From: an uncultured Ruminococcus sp. | GTDB lineage: Bacteria > Bacillota > Clostridia > Oscillospirales > Ruminococcaceae | Reading direction: 5' to 3' | NCBI GenBank assembly: GCA_902786965.1 | Contig: CADAEJ010000016.1 | Location: forward strand, 1-64,000 | Length of the DNA: 64,000 nt | In this document: piece by piece, positions 51,993-60,848 of the stretch | Layout of the letters: the number at the start of each line of letters is the position of its first letter | Position numbering within the stretch: position 1 is the stretch's first letter | The notes under the pieces: model-generated | Database searches by the model: none | Told to the model about the DNA's origin: nothing | What the model saw: only the letters and a program-made list of their open reading frames with translations | Made by a program: the position numbers and the translations under genes

Positions 51993-52035
51993 AGAGCTTT
52001 GCACAGCCTTTTGGTGTGCCAAGCTCTCTTTTTGC
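51993..52035 (+). terminator. intrinsic terminator, one copy of a repeated 20-mer
   Basis: AGAGCTTTGCACA pairs with TGTGCCAAGCTCT (one mismatch) and is followed by TTTTT. The 5' arm lies in a 20-nt sequence that recurs at 55147-55166. Confidence 0.75.
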
Positions 52036-52158
52036 TTTGCAGCAGCAGACGCATCGACACATAGCATCTGTTCTGTGCCGCAATGAATGCTTTGGCACAG
52101 AGGCTGCAAATGTGAGCTTAACACGCATCTGTGAGTTTTTTTGTTTATCGGTATATCA

Positions 52159-54999
52159 TCACGCTGCTTTAGCTATCTTATGAGCAAGTTCATCAGAAAC
52201 TGCTGCCGTGCCGCCGTGGACATATACCTTTATAGCAGCCCTTTTGGCGAGATAATCACTCTGCTCCTCGATCAGATCATCTGATACGAGAAGTATCGGC
52301 GCACCCTTTTGTGCTGCGAGCACTCCTCCTGCAAGTGCATCCGGGAAATCCTTACCCGTTGCAGTGCAGATGCTGTTGCTTGTGAGGACATCTGCAAACG
52401 TATAATTGACCGCAAGATTTGTGAGGTATCTGTTCCTGCCTGCTACTCTTGTCAAGGTTTCGTTTGTTTTAAGACCTGTCGCATCGGCTGCATTTTGCAT
52501 CACAGCGTCGGAGATAACTCCGTCACCGCCGATAACATAGGCATTTTTCACGCTGCCCTTGACAGAGTCAAGATACTGCTGTGTCGCCGCATCTATCCTG
52601 CCGTTTGTCGGAAGATAGAGTACAGGTGCGTTCTTACGGGCTGCGACGGTGCTTACAGACAAAGCATCGGGATAATCGCCTGCGTATACAAAGAACACTT
52701 CTGCCGGCTTATCATTGACCCTCTTTGCTATCTCGGCAGCGGTACCGAATCTTGTCGTGCCTGCGATACGCTCGGTAGTGATGTCGTTATCCCGCAGTAT
52801 GCTTTCTACCTGCACGCTGACTGCGCCCGTACCGCCGAGTATAACAGCTTTCTTTGCGCCGAGCTTTTCTATAGCGTTGGTCGTTTCTCTCGGGATGGAA
52901 TCCTTTGCTGTCAGCAGGATAGGCGCATCAAGCTTATCTGCAAGTGCAGCGCCTGCGAGCGCATCGGCAAATGTCTGTGCATTTGCAAGCACAACGGTCT
53001 GAGTGCCATCGGGGTATGCTTTCTTTGCTGTCTCGGCTGCTGTGCCGTATCTGTTCGTACCTGCGGCGCGAATGAAGGGCTCGTAGTTCAGACCAAAGCC
53101 GCAGGGGAATAGTATCTTATCGGTGTAATGTGATCCCTCGTCCACTGCAAACGCATCAACGGGCAGCTTGCCTGTGGGGGCGCTTCCGCCAAAAATGGTT
53201 ATAAGACCTGCGGGATAGTTTACGCCGTATGCGGTGTTTTCTTTTCCGTCAACGGGAAGCTCTGCCATGCCGTTTGCATTGTACACGGCAACTATCGCAT
53301 CTGCGGCGGTAAAGCGTGCAACGTCGTAGGGTATATTTGCGCTGATGTAAATGACCTTTTTGCCGTTTTTATGTGCAAGCTCTATCATATCATCACAGAA
53401 TACCGCCTGCCAGCCGCGAGTATCGTTTTTGTCAATATTAGCTGCGCGGTACATTTCAAGCGAAACGATGACCACATCGCAGTCTTTTACAGTTTCCTCG
53501 TATTCAGATGCCTTGTGATCCTGATAGCAGTTGCATACAGCGCTGACATTTTCGGATATAGTGCCGTCCTTTTTCAGCCTTGTAAGCGCAAACTCCATTG
53601 TGTTCTTTACATTATCATACGGGTAGAAATAAGCTGCCTTGCCGTCTGCACCAAGGTCAAGCGGCAGAAGGTCGTTATCGTTTTTAACGAGTGTCACAGC
53701 CTTTTCAGCGACCTCAAGTGCTGTTTCTCTGTGCTCGTCACAGCCAACTATCTTCAATGCTTTTTCAGCATCTGCGGGAGTAAAGTCAAGTATGCCTCTT
53801 TGCTTTTTCAGGGTAAGTATCCTTGTTACTGCATCGTTGACAGTTTTCTCTTTGATAGTACCGTCTGTTACCTTTTCGGTGATCGCCTCGATATATTCCT
53901 CAAGCTCGGCGATGCTTTTTTCAGTATTGATAGTCATAGGCTCGAGTATAATATCAACGCCTGCATTTATTGCAAGCACAGCGGCATCTACAGGGTCAAA
54001 GTGAGACGCTATCGCATTCATTACCATTGAGTCGGTGATGACCACGCCGCTGAACTTATAATCGTTTCGGAGAATATCGGTAACGACCTTCTTTGAAAGC
54101 GTGGCAGGCAGTATTATGGGCTTGCCGTCAAGCTTTGAGATGTAGGTCTGTGTCTCGATTTTTGGGAACTGGATATGTGCTGTCATTACCATATCGGAAT
54201 TGAGCGCATTGACGGCGTACGGCGCAAGCTCTGTCTTTTTCAGCTCGTCATATGTCTTGTCTATAAGCGGCAGCCCCGTGTGACTGTCAACATTAGTATC
54301 ACCGTGACCCGGGAAATGCTTGCTGGTCGTGATAACGCCCTCATCTTTAAGCCCTGCTATATACCCTGCACCAAGGCTGCTGACTATATCGGCATCCGAG
54401 GAGAACGAACGGATATTGATAACGGGATTTGAAGGATTACAGTTTACGTCAAGCACGGGAGCAAAGTTGGTGTTTATGCCCACTGCTTTAAGCTCGCTGC
54501 CGATGATCTCGGCATTTTTCCTTGCAAGCTCGGGATCGTTCGCAGCACCCAGCGCCATATTGCCGCAGGTCGGTGTACCTGTCGTAAGGCGGTAGATAGA
54601 GCCGCCCTCCTGATCGGCAGCGATCATCATAGGTATACCGCATTCGCTGTCCATCGCAGCTTGCTGTATCTCATTGTTGAGTGCAACGGTCTGTGCGGTG
54701 TCGTGGATATTTGGTGCAAAAAGGCACACGCCGCTGAAGTTATGCTCCTGTATGAGCTTTTTCTGTGCGTCATTCAGTGTTGTAACATTTACATTGCTGC
54801 TGCCGTTTTGTATCCACGGACGAAGCGTTATCATCACCATCTGCTCGATCTTCTGCTGTACAGTCATTTCAGCGATCATTTCAGAAACGGTCTTTTCTTT
54901 AGCGCTGCTATCCTGCTCGGCAAATGCTGTTATCCCTGCTGATGACAGCAGCATTGCCGCCGCGCTGAACAGGGAAACTATCCTACCTGCTTTTTTCAT
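52159..54999 (-). CDS. secreted GH3 beta-N-acetylhexosaminidase-type enzyme with CWB2 repeats
   Basis: This is a 946-residue surface protein. The signal peptide is KKAGRIVSLFSAAAMLLSSAG with cleavage near AFA. The GH3 N-domain (about 37-400) has KHFPGHGDTNVDSHTG and VITDSMVMNAI with the Asp nucleophile, the NagZ-type dyad region. A GH3 C-domain follows (about 410-620). The C-terminus has three cell-wall-binding repeat 2 (CWB2) modules, each beginning NRYGTA, TRFGTA or NRYLTN and including LGG-type VILGGTGAVS, VIGGDGVIS and VHGGTAAVS. CWB2 anchors proteins to secondary wall polymers. ATG 54999 has AGGAG. It lies between the van-like remnants and an IS3 tail. Confidence 0.9.
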   Translation of the reverse strand: MKKAGRIVSLFSAAAMLLSSAGITAFAEQDSSAKEKTVSEMIAEMTVQQKIEQMVMITLRPWIQNGSSNVNVTTLNDAQKKLIQEHNFSGVCLFAPNIHDTAQTVALNNEIQQAAMDSECGIPMMIAADQEGGSIYRLTTGTPTCGNMALGAANDPELARKNAEIIGSELKAVGINTNFAPVLDVNCNPSNPVINIRSFSSDADIVSSLGAGYIAGLKDEGVITTSKHFPGHGDTNVDSHTGLPLIDKTYDELKKTELAPYAVNALNSDMVMTAHIQFPKIETQTYISKLDGKPIILPATLSKKVVTDILRNDYKFSGVVITDSMVMNAIASHFDPVDAAVLAINAGVDIILEPMTINTEKSIAELEEYIEAITEKVTDGTIKEKTVNDAVTRILTLKKQRGILDFTPADAEKALKIVGCDEHRETALEVAEKAVTLVKNDNDLLPLDLGADGKAAYFYPYDNVKNTMEFALTRLKKDGTISENVSAVCNCYQDHKASEYEETVKDCDVVIVSLEMYRAANIDKNDTRGWQAVFCDDMIELAHKNGKKVIYISANIPYDVARFTAADAIVAVYNANGMAELPVDGKENTAYGVNYPAGLITIFGGSAPTGKLPVDAFAVDEGSHYTDKILFPCGFGLNYEPFIRAAGTNRYGTAAETAKKAYPDGTQTVVLANAQTFADALAGAALADKLDAPILLTAKDSIPRETTNAIEKLGAKKAVILGGTGAVSVQVESILRDNDITTERIAGTTRFGTAAEIAKRVNDKPAEVFFVYAGDYPDALSVSTVAARKNAPVLYLPTNGRIDAATQQYLDSVKGSVKNAYVIGGDGVISDAVMQNAADATGLKTNETLTRVAGRNRYLTNLAVNYTFADVLTSNSICTATGKDFPDALAGGVLAAQKGAPILLVSDDLIEEQSDYLAKRAAIKVYVHGGTAAVSDELAHKIAKAA

Positions 55000-55146
55000 C
55001 AAATCATCTCCTGCAAATATTTAACAAACTATATCAATGTTTATAGTATAACACAAATTAACACGGTTGTCAATACAACACAGATCTCGGTTGTTGGATC
55101 TTGCAAGCCCGATCTTTCGGTTTTTTACAATAGTATACCGCAAAAG

Positions 55147-55166
55147 AGAGCTTTGCACAGCCTTTT
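55147..55166. repeat. second copy of a 20-nt sequence shared with 51993-52012
   Basis: The sequence AGAGCTTTGCACAGCCTTTT at 51993-52012 recurs here, 3.1 kb away, in direct orientation. The second copy ends exactly where the IS3 transposase remnant begins. This may be a vestige of a duplicated end or a recombination site. Confidence 0.7.
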
Positions 55167-55298
55167 ATGAAACCGCATAAAACATTTGCTGAAGCAAGAC
55201 AGCTCATTGATGATTATATCTATTTCTACAATCATCAGCGTATTCAATTCAAAACAAAACTGACTCCGCTTGAATTGCGAAGCCGGTTCATTGCTTGA
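55167..55298 (+). mobile_element. IS3-family transposase OrfB, C-terminal remnant
   Basis: A 43-residue open frame reads MKPHKTFAEARQLIDDYIYF then YNHQRIQFKTKLTPLELR, the unmistakable C-terminal end of IS3/IS150-like integrases (the late DD(E)-domain segment after the glutamate). The upstream catalytic core and the other end of the element are missing. The copy sits at the edge of the rearranged zone. Confidence 0.85.
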
Positions 55299-55338
55299 TT
55301 TAATTTCCCATAGGGGCTTTTTGTGTTGTACGCACAAT

Positions 55339-55375
55339 GCGGTGCGGTTCACACCGCCGCGCAGCTTTTTTATTT
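55339..55375. terminator. possible terminator or IS-end hairpin
   Basis: GCGGTG/CACCGC with a 7-nt loop is followed by a GC-rich spacer and a T run. It may be a vestige of the element's end or a weak terminator. Confidence 0.4.
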
Positions 55376-55460
55376 TGTTGTTTTCTTTTTTTGTACGAAT
55401 AATTTTACTTGCTTGGCAAATCATATAAATACAAAAATCGACCAGAAAGGAATAAAATAT

Positions 55461-55634
55461 ATGAAAGCAACAGGAATTGTCCGCCGTATTGACGACCTGG
55501 GCAGAGTAGTTATACCAAAGGAAATAAGAAGAACTATGCGTATCCGCGAGGGCGACCCGTCACTGACAGTGTTGACACAAGAGCATCGATTCTACGCTGC
55601 AATGAGTGCTCTGGCACAGAGACTACATATTTAA
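55461..55634 (+). pseudogene. truncated AbrB/SpoVT-type transition-state regulator
   Basis: The first 33 residues, MKATGIVRRIDDLGRVVIPK then EIRRTMRIREGDP, are the canonical AbrB N-terminal DNA-binding swapped-hairpin domain. From residue 34 the sequence (SLTVLTQEHRF...) is not AbrB-like, and the usual C-terminal half is missing, so the gene seems cut at GDP. ATG 55461 has AGAAAGG. The short product might still dimerise, but it is most likely a remnant. No homologous continuation is visible nearby. Confidence 0.75.
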
Positions 55635-55796
55635 TCAAACGCAAAATTGGAATGTCTTTGTATGAATGAGTCTATATTGATTTATAAGTATGCAGAGTTA
55701 TATTTTCAACAAGAAAAAGACATTAGGCACTTAGATAGTATATGTCGGAGCTAAGATCTTATATGGGTGAGCGTAGTATAAAAATGCTGAAGTGAT

Positions 55797-55830
55797 AAAT
55801 CGCCGCTGAATTTTGGTTCGGCGGCGATTT
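55797..55830. terminator. hairpin in the gap before the DUF5710 gene
   Basis: AAATCGCCGC/GCGGCGATTT forms a strong 10-bp stem with flanking CTGAA/TTCGG pairs. It is weakly T-tailed on the plus strand. The rest of the 55635-55905 gap shows no gene I can support. Confidence 0.55.
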
Positions 55831-55905
55831 ATTGACATGTGTATTTAATTCTTAAATAAAGCTCTTGCCAATGGTAAACAAAGGTATCTGTAATAAAGGC
55901 ATTAA

Positions 55906-56538
55906 TCACAGTGTCAGTTGTTTTATATCTGCATATTTTTTTATCATATCATCAGTGGATGAGTATCTTATGCTTGGTGTGCAGGCTATATCATAAGGCA
56001 GCTTGTATTTTAGCACTGTCAAATCTTTTACAGTCTCGGAATTGGTGATGAAAAAGGGAGAATCCACCTCGTCAAAAATAAAGAAGTTTCCTTGAATGGT
56101 AGAACAATTGCTGCAATGATTTGCTATATAGCTTGCCTGCACAGTTTTAGAGTAATCAGTTCTTACGCCGTAATTTTTGGACAGGTAATCAAGCAATTCG
56201 ACGGGCAGCTCTGGAAAGGTAGGACAAATATGTATGTCTTCATTATTAAAACTATAATTTCTCTTGCCTGATCTTTCATCTTCTATAGAAAAGAACTGAT
56301 CAATACCTATACCAACAACAGGAGTCTGTTTGTGACATCTAAAGCATTTCATCATTCCGACGATTACATAAATGCGGTCACAGATAATGGTATTATGTTT
56401 TTTTCTAGCTATCCACTTATCGAACTTATGGTAATCCTTCTCTGAAAAAACATACCACTTTTTAATATCTGCATTCCAGCGTGCCCCAAGTGCTTTAGCC
56501 TCATCTTTTTCTTCATATGGAACGTTTAATAAAAGCAT
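55906..56538 (-). CDS. DUF5710-domain protein with Cys pairs
   Basis: This 210-residue protein begins LLLNVPYEEKDEAKALGARW then NADIKKWYV, the DUF5710 (topoisomerase/primase C-terminal-like) signature at residues 2-31. The middle has CFRCHK and, about 85 residues later, HCSNCSTIQG, which together could bind zinc. The rest is unfamiliar. Such DUF5710 chains occur in mobile-element proteins. It sits 139 nt beyond the end of the Toprim-like gene on the same strand. Function unknown. It may belong to the same module. Confidence 0.75.
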   Translation of the reverse strand: MLLLNVPYEEKDEAKALGARWNADIKKWYVFSEKDYHKFDKWIARKKHNTIICDRIYVIVGMMKCFRCHKQTPVVGIGIDQFFSIEDERSGKRNYSFNNEDIHICPTFPELPVELLDYLSKNYGVRTDYSKTVQASYIANHCSNCSTIQGNFFIFDEVDSPFFITNSETVKDLTVLKYKLPYDIACTPSIRYSSTDDMIKKYADIKQLTL

Positions 56539-56677
56539 ATTTTACCTCACTTTATAAAACTATCAGCATCATCTTAAAACGCTATTTTTTTCTGTTCTTT
56601 GGTTGCAGTGATCGTTTTCACATGCGAACGTGGTCCTTTCCGCATTGGAAATACGTTCTTTTTTTACTCGAAACTAC

Positions 56678-57319
56678 TTAATAGTTAAGACCTTTGTTTA
56701 TCTCATTTATCCATGATGGATCATCACTTTCAAAATGCTCAAGGAATTTAATGAAATTTGTGCTGCCGGTAATATCGTAGCTTTTATTTGATTCATTCAG
56801 TAATTCTTTTTTCATTTGATAATAATTTTCTTTCGTAATTTTTTGACAAATAGAACGAATCTGTTTTTTTGCAGCTTTATAATTGTTCACGTTGGTCAGT
56901 TTTTCTATTAGTCTTGCATTTTGAGATTTGCTTTGCGTTTTTAGCTTTGCTTTTTCTGAAAAATGAGCTAAAACGATCCTCATTGTACAAGGGTTTGCGA
57001 AAATAACAATTCTATTAAATGCGGAATCACCGCCATATATGTTTTGGAGCTTTTTCTTTATGTTCAAGTATTCCTCGTGAGGCGGTTTGTCCGTATCACA
57101 AAAAATCAAGACTACAGAACTGCTGGATTCATTGCTTACAATAGAGTCATACTTTGAAACAATTCGGCTTGCACTTTTTGCATTTACTGCTTTAAAATCA
57201 TATATTTCGCTATTCCAGACGTTTAATGAAATGAGTTTGTCAATATATCCTTTATCTTCTTGCCCTTCACAAATGAATATAACTCGCTGTTTGAATTTTG
57301 GAACTTTGTTATTGCACAT
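56678..57319 (-). CDS. Toprim-like putative nuclease, partner of AAA15 ATPase
   Basis: This 213-residue protein has an early strand and Glu (RVIFICEGQEDKGYIDKLI, about residues 12-30) and a later acidic strand (SSVVLIFCDTDKPPHEEYL). This is the Glu...DxD arrangement of Toprim/RloB-like nucleases. The helical C-terminal half is unfamiliar. ATG 57319 is nine bases from GGAG and overlaps the ATPase stop by 11 nt, so the pair is coupled. AAA15-ATPase/Toprim pairs (RloA-RloB, AbiL, PARIS, OLD-like) act in phage defence. This one does not clearly match a named type. Confidence 0.7.
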   Translation of the reverse strand: MCNNKVPKFKQRVIFICEGQEDKGYIDKLISLNVWNSEIYDFKAVNAKSASRIVSKYDSIVSNESSSSVVLIFCDTDKPPHEEYLNIKKKLQNIYGGDSAFNRIVIFANPCTMRIVLAHFSEKAKLKTQSKSQNARLIEKLTNVNNYKAAKKQIRSICQKITKENYYQMKKELLNESNKSYDITGSTNFIKFLEHFESDDPSWINEINKGLNY

Positions 57320-58667
57320 CGCTTTCATCTCCTTCATCATCTATTAGGGAGAGAAAATCAATATCTTCCTTTCTTTCGTTGCTCTCTTTTTCAAACTCTT
57401 CATCCGTCAGAACATCAAAGAGATCGGGATATGGAAGGGCACCAAAAACACCTTGCTTATATTTTTCAACAAGGTCGCTTGTTTCTCTAACACCGTAATC
57501 ATCAGAAGTAAATTCTGCAAGAGAATATAAATATGCACCTTCCACGTCCTTGTGCGCAAACCATATCTGCTCCTTACGGAATAGTCGTTTGCAATCTAGG
57601 AGAGAAATATCGTGAACAGTTGCAATAAGCTGTGCTGTATTATTCAATTCATTATTGAATAGTGATATTATTGCTCTCAATAGTTTAAAATGTAGACTGC
57701 TGTCAAGCTCATCTACAACAAGAACCTTGCCGTTTTTCAATGCATCTATAACATAGCTTGATATAGCTGTCATTTTTTTTGTTCCTTCAGAATCAAAAAG
57801 AACGCTGGGAACATAATTTCCTTTATATATTGAGCATAAATGCAACTGCTCGTTTATAGAGGCGGGGAGTTCAGAAGGCATACGATTCTGAATAATTGAA
57901 TCATCAGGTGTGTCTACAGATATTTTGACCTGCTCGTCACTAAGAAAAACAATATCATCTAGGTATAAATCCGCGCATCTGATGAATTCTGAAATTTTGT
58001 TTTGCTTCGTTTCAGACTTTTTCATCATTTCAATAGTTTTTTGTATGCTCAAGTGGTTCATATCAATGATCTCTATGCTCTGAGCAAAGGAAATAAAAGG
58101 CCTTTTTATTTCAGACATTATGGCTGCTTGTTGTTCATCTATAAGATGAATCATTAAACAACCATATGAAGACAAAGCCAATGCAGCAGATAACTTGTCT
58201 GTATCTCTTTTGAAAAACTGTGTGTTTAAAAAAACGGTACCTGCTTTATTGTCACCGCCTCGGCTCATTATAATTGTTTCTTTAGTTGACCTCTTAGTTA
58301 AGATCGAATATTCTTCTGAAGATAGCCTATCATTCTTTGTATCATATTTTATTTTTAGCTTGTAGACTTTATTATCATATCCGAATACCAGTTCAAAAGA
58401 ACTTAATGGATCATTAGAAAACATATTTCTTTCTAAATAATAGGGACGCTCATTTAGTATAATTCTCTTAATTGCATTGATACATTTTATTAGATTCGTT
58501 TTTCCAACGTTATTTGGTCCCATTACCACCGCGGATTTGACAACATATTCATCGCTGATTTGCAGAAGATTAGATTTGAATCTTTTGCTTCTCATATCAG
58601 CAACCAATGAAAAGTCAGTCTCGGAGTTATAGATAAACATATTGTTCATTTTAATTGAAATCAGCAT
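57309..58667 (-). CDS. AAA15-family (RloA/AbiL-like) ATPase
   Basis: This 452-residue ABC-like ATPase has Walker A GPNNVGKTN (residues 50-58), Walker B VLVVDELDSSLHF near residue 338 and the switch His in IATVHDISLLD. A large insertion (about 110-320) replaces the long coiled coil of SMC-type relatives. The N-terminus starts MLISIKMNNMFIYNSETDFS, matching the MLxxxxxNFxxF beginning of AAA15 proteins. It is followed immediately by the Toprim-like gene. Known homologues bind a nuclease and release it on sensing phage. That behaviour is inferred here. Confidence 0.82.
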   Translation of the reverse strand: MLISIKMNNMFIYNSETDFSLVADMRSKRFKSNLLQISDEYVVKSAVVMGPNNVGKTNLIKCINAIKRIILNERPYYLERNMFSNDPLSSFELVFGYDNKVYKLKIKYDTKNDRLSSEEYSILTKRSTKETIIMSRGGDNKAGTVFLNTQFFKRDTDKLSAALALSSYGCLMIHLIDEQQAAIMSEIKRPFISFAQSIEIIDMNHLSIQKTIEMMKKSETKQNKISEFIRCADLYLDDIVFLSDEQVKISVDTPDDSIIQNRMPSELPASINEQLHLCSIYKGNYVPSVLFDSEGTKKMTAISSYVIDALKNGKVLVVDELDSSLHFKLLRAIISLFNNELNNTAQLIATVHDISLLDCKRLFRKEQIWFAHKDVEGAYLYSLAEFTSDDYGVRETSDLVEKYKQGVFGALPYPDLFDVLTDEEFEKESNERKEDIDFLSLIDDEGDESDVQ

Positions 58668-58689
58668 TATACACCCTCCTTTATATGAT

Positions 58690-58718
58690 ATTATACCCCA
58701 TTGATTCTCAAAATGCAA
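58690..58718 (-). promoter_or_regulatory. promoter of the AAA15/Toprim operon
   Basis: On the minus strand TTGCAT (58713-58718) and TATAAT (58690-58695) are 17 nt apart, followed by AAAGGAGGG before ATG 58667. The divergent gap 58719-58907 is AT-rich and shows nothing else I can support. Confidence 0.72.
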
Positions 58719-58907
58719 TAGCTTTTGGAGATTTCATGCTGTTTTTTAGCAGAAAATTTTATAAGGTCTAAAAATGCATTTGATTTGCTAATACATTTAT
58801 TGTTTATAATAGTTTTCATAATGAGATAGATAATATTATTCTTATTGCAGACGTTATGACATGTTAGAATTGTTTGATATCGGGATTGACTCTGTCAACA
58901 TAAAGAC

Positions 58908-59034
58908 TTGACTTTTATTCCAGAGCACTGTATAATTATTATAAACCTGCGCATAATGGAATATAGATCGCATTATAAACCTGCGTATTCAGGAGCTGAT
59001 AGGCAAATTAAAACCTGCGTATTATGGAATGAGG
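58908..59034 (+). promoter_or_regulatory. DUF4143 gene promoter with three 34-bp-spaced repeats
   Basis: TTGACT (58908-58913) and TATAAT (58931-58936) are 17 nt apart. Three direct copies of AAACCTGCG begin at 58943, 58977 and 59011, exactly 34 bp apart. Copies 1 and 3 extend to ATNATGGAAT and copy 2 to ATTCAGGAG. The first copy sits at the expected start site and the repeats fill the leader. A TTGAC-N3-GTCAA palindrome (58886-58898) lies just upstream. This may be a protein or RNA-level control element. Confidence 0.65.
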
Positions 59035-59041
59035 CGTTATT

Positions 59042-60334
59042 ATGATACTAAAACGAAAAATGTACGACAAGCTGCTGACTCTCAAAAACGAGCTGAACGG
59101 CAAAAAAGCCTTTCTTATCGAGGGTGCAAGACGTATCGGCAAGTCAACGATATGTGAGGAATTCGGCAAAAACGAATATAAGAGCTATATCCTTATCGAC
59201 TTCGCCAAGTGTCCCGATGAGGTAAAGGACTATTTCGTCAAGCACATGAACGATCTCGATACGTTCTTCATGCTTTTATCCACTTACTATGGCGTGAAAC
59301 TGTATGAGCGTGAGTCGCTTATCATTTTTGACGAGGTGCAGATGTACCCTAAAGCGAGGGAGTGCGTCAAGTACCTTGTTGCCGACGGCAGATACGACTA
59401 TATCGAAACAGGCTCGCTGATCTCGATCAAGGAGAACGTCAAGGACATTGTAATTCCGTCTGAGGAACGACATATTAGTATGTATCCGCTGGATTTTGAG
59501 GAGTTCTGTGATGCGCTGGGCGAGGAGCAGATCTGCGAATATATCCGTAAATGCTTTGCCGACAGGATGCCTCTTGAAAACGAGCTGCACCATAAGGCGA
59601 TGCTTCTGTTCAAGCAATATATGCTTGTGGGCGGTATGCCGCAGAGTGTTCTTGCGTTCCTTGAAAGCCGTAAGGACTTCGACAAGTCTGATGTTGAGAA
59701 GCGTGATATTCTTGCGCTGTACAGAAGTGACATCATGAAGATTGACAGCAAGTACAGGAGCAAAGTCCTCACCATATTCGACCAGATACCGGGGATACTC
59801 TCTCAGCACGAAAAGCGTGTCGTTTTTAATGATGTTGCGGCAGGCAGTAAAGCCGAGCAGTACGAGGAAACTTTCTTCTGGCTGTCTGATTCGATGATTT
59901 CCAACGAGTGTTTCCTGTGCAATGGACTGCTCGTTAGCCACGCCTTTGATGAGAACGAACTGCTGGAAGATGAAGTCTACAAGCAGATCCTTGGTGACAA
60001 GCTGAACATGAACGAGGGTATGCTCTATGAGAACGCTATCGCTCAGATGCTGACGTCAAATGGTCACAAGCTGTATTTCTACACACACTATAATGCCGAA
60101 AAGCATCGCAACGATATAGAGATTGACTTCCTGATATCCAACAACAGCAAGCTGAAATACAAGATGTATCCGATAGAAGTCAAGTCGGGGAAGAAGTATT
60201 CTATCGAGTCGCTGAAACGCTTCAAGGAAAAATACAAGGCTCGGATAGGCGAGTGCTATGTGATACACCCACGTAATCTCAGCTTAAAAGATGACATCAT
60301 CTGCATACCACCGTATATGACAATTTGTTTGTAA
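59042..60334 (+). CDS. DUF4143-type AAA ATPase
   Basis: This 430-residue ATPase has Walker A IEGARRIGKST (about residues 25-35), Walker B SLIIFDEVQMYP (about 91-102) and the sensor-like ETGSLISIK. The C-terminal DUF4143 domain has the PD-(D/E)xK-like core EIDFLISNN and YPIEVKSGKKYS, followed by the usual NLSLKDDI end. These proteins are frequent in anaerobes. Their biological role is poorly known, and a transport-, defence- or toxin-related use is possible. ATG 59042 follows GAGG of the third repeat region. It is divergent from the AAA15 operon. Confidence 0.88.
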   Translation: MILKRKMYDKLLTLKNELNGKKAFLIEGARRIGKSTICEEFGKNEYKSYILIDFAKCPDEVKDYFVKHMNDLDTFFMLLSTYYGVKLYERESLIIFDEVQMYPKARECVKYLVADGRYDYIETGSLISIKENVKDIVIPSEERHISMYPLDFEEFCDALGEEQICEYIRKCFADRMPLENELHHKAMLLFKQYMLVGGMPQSVLAFLESRKDFDKSDVEKRDILALYRSDIMKIDSKYRSKVLTIFDQIPGILSQHEKRVVFNDVAAGSKAEQYEETFFWLSDSMISNECFLCNGLLVSHAFDENELLEDEVYKQILGDKLNMNEGMLYENAIAQMLTSNGHKLYFYTHYNAEKHRNDIEIDFLISNNSKLKYKMYPIEVKSGKKYSIESLKRFKEKYKARIGECYVIHPRNLSLKDDIICIPPYMTICL

Positions 60335-60359
60335 TACCAATAATATATTTTGTAATAAA

Positions 60360-60395
60360 AATCTCCCTGCCTGATAGATTTTCAGGCAGAGAGAT
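60360..60395 (+). terminator. intrinsic terminator after the DUF4143 gene
   Basis: The stem ATCTCCCTGCCTGA/TCAGGCAGAGAGAT has one mismatch. A T-rich run follows. Confidence 0.75.
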
Positions 60396-60442
60396 TATTT
60401 ATCATCAGGTTATTTGAGAAAAAAGTATCTTGGTTTAGGACA

Positions 60443-60520
60443 TTAATGAGCATAAGGTGTGCCTGTTATGGCAAAGTATCCGTTTTCATACAGACTAAAT
60501 ACAATTGCTCCGCCGTCCTC
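60443..60520 (-). pseudogene. 26-codon coding remnant
   Basis: On the minus strand this stretch reads EDGGAIVFSLYENGYFAITG then TPYAH and a stop, between an upstream in-frame TAG (60521-60523) and no start codon. It has the look of a protein C-terminus, but I do not recognise a family. Confidence 0.35.
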
Positions 60521-60819
60521 CTAATTTGAAATTCTGCTTGAGCGTTTTGTTTTTTTACACTGTTTTTAATTCTTGATCGCTCATTTTTAAATTTATCGTC
60601 TTTATTCTAAAATGCTATCACTTATATTTTAGTTTATCAGGACAGATTTCAAAAGCTTTACGGAGTTTTAAATCGTATTTTAAAGTTTTGTATTTTAAAG
60701 TTTTAATATGAATTTCACTTTTGCAAATCTAAACGCAAGTTTGTAAAATTAAAAGCTAAAAATCTTTGCGTTTAAGTTTACATTCAAGCGTATAAAAAAC
60801 TAACTGTCCAAAAAAACGG

Positions 60820-60848
60820 CTGACAAACTCAGAACTATGTGATATAAT
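60820..60848 (+). promoter_or_regulatory. promoter of the Sel1-repeat gene
   Basis: CTGACA (60820-60825) and TATAAT (60843-60848) are 17 nt apart. AAAGGAG at 60900-60906 precedes ATG 60916. Confidence 0.7.

Noticed and set aside
56632..56658. Hairpin GAACGT...ACGTTC before the Toprim gene end
   Set aside because: It has a T run on the plus strand only, where no gene ends, so it was not listed as a terminator.
56678..58667. Assignment as PARIS (AriA-AriB) or RloA-RloB
   Set aside because: The ATPase fits the broad class, but the small partner's motifs do not clearly match AriB or RloB, so only the general AAA15/Toprim class is claimed.
58943..59034. Possible mini CRISPR array in the 34-bp repeats
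   Set aside because: Only three copies, the repeat core is short and variable, the intervening sequence is about 14-25 nt and no cas genes are nearby. A leader regulatory element fits better.
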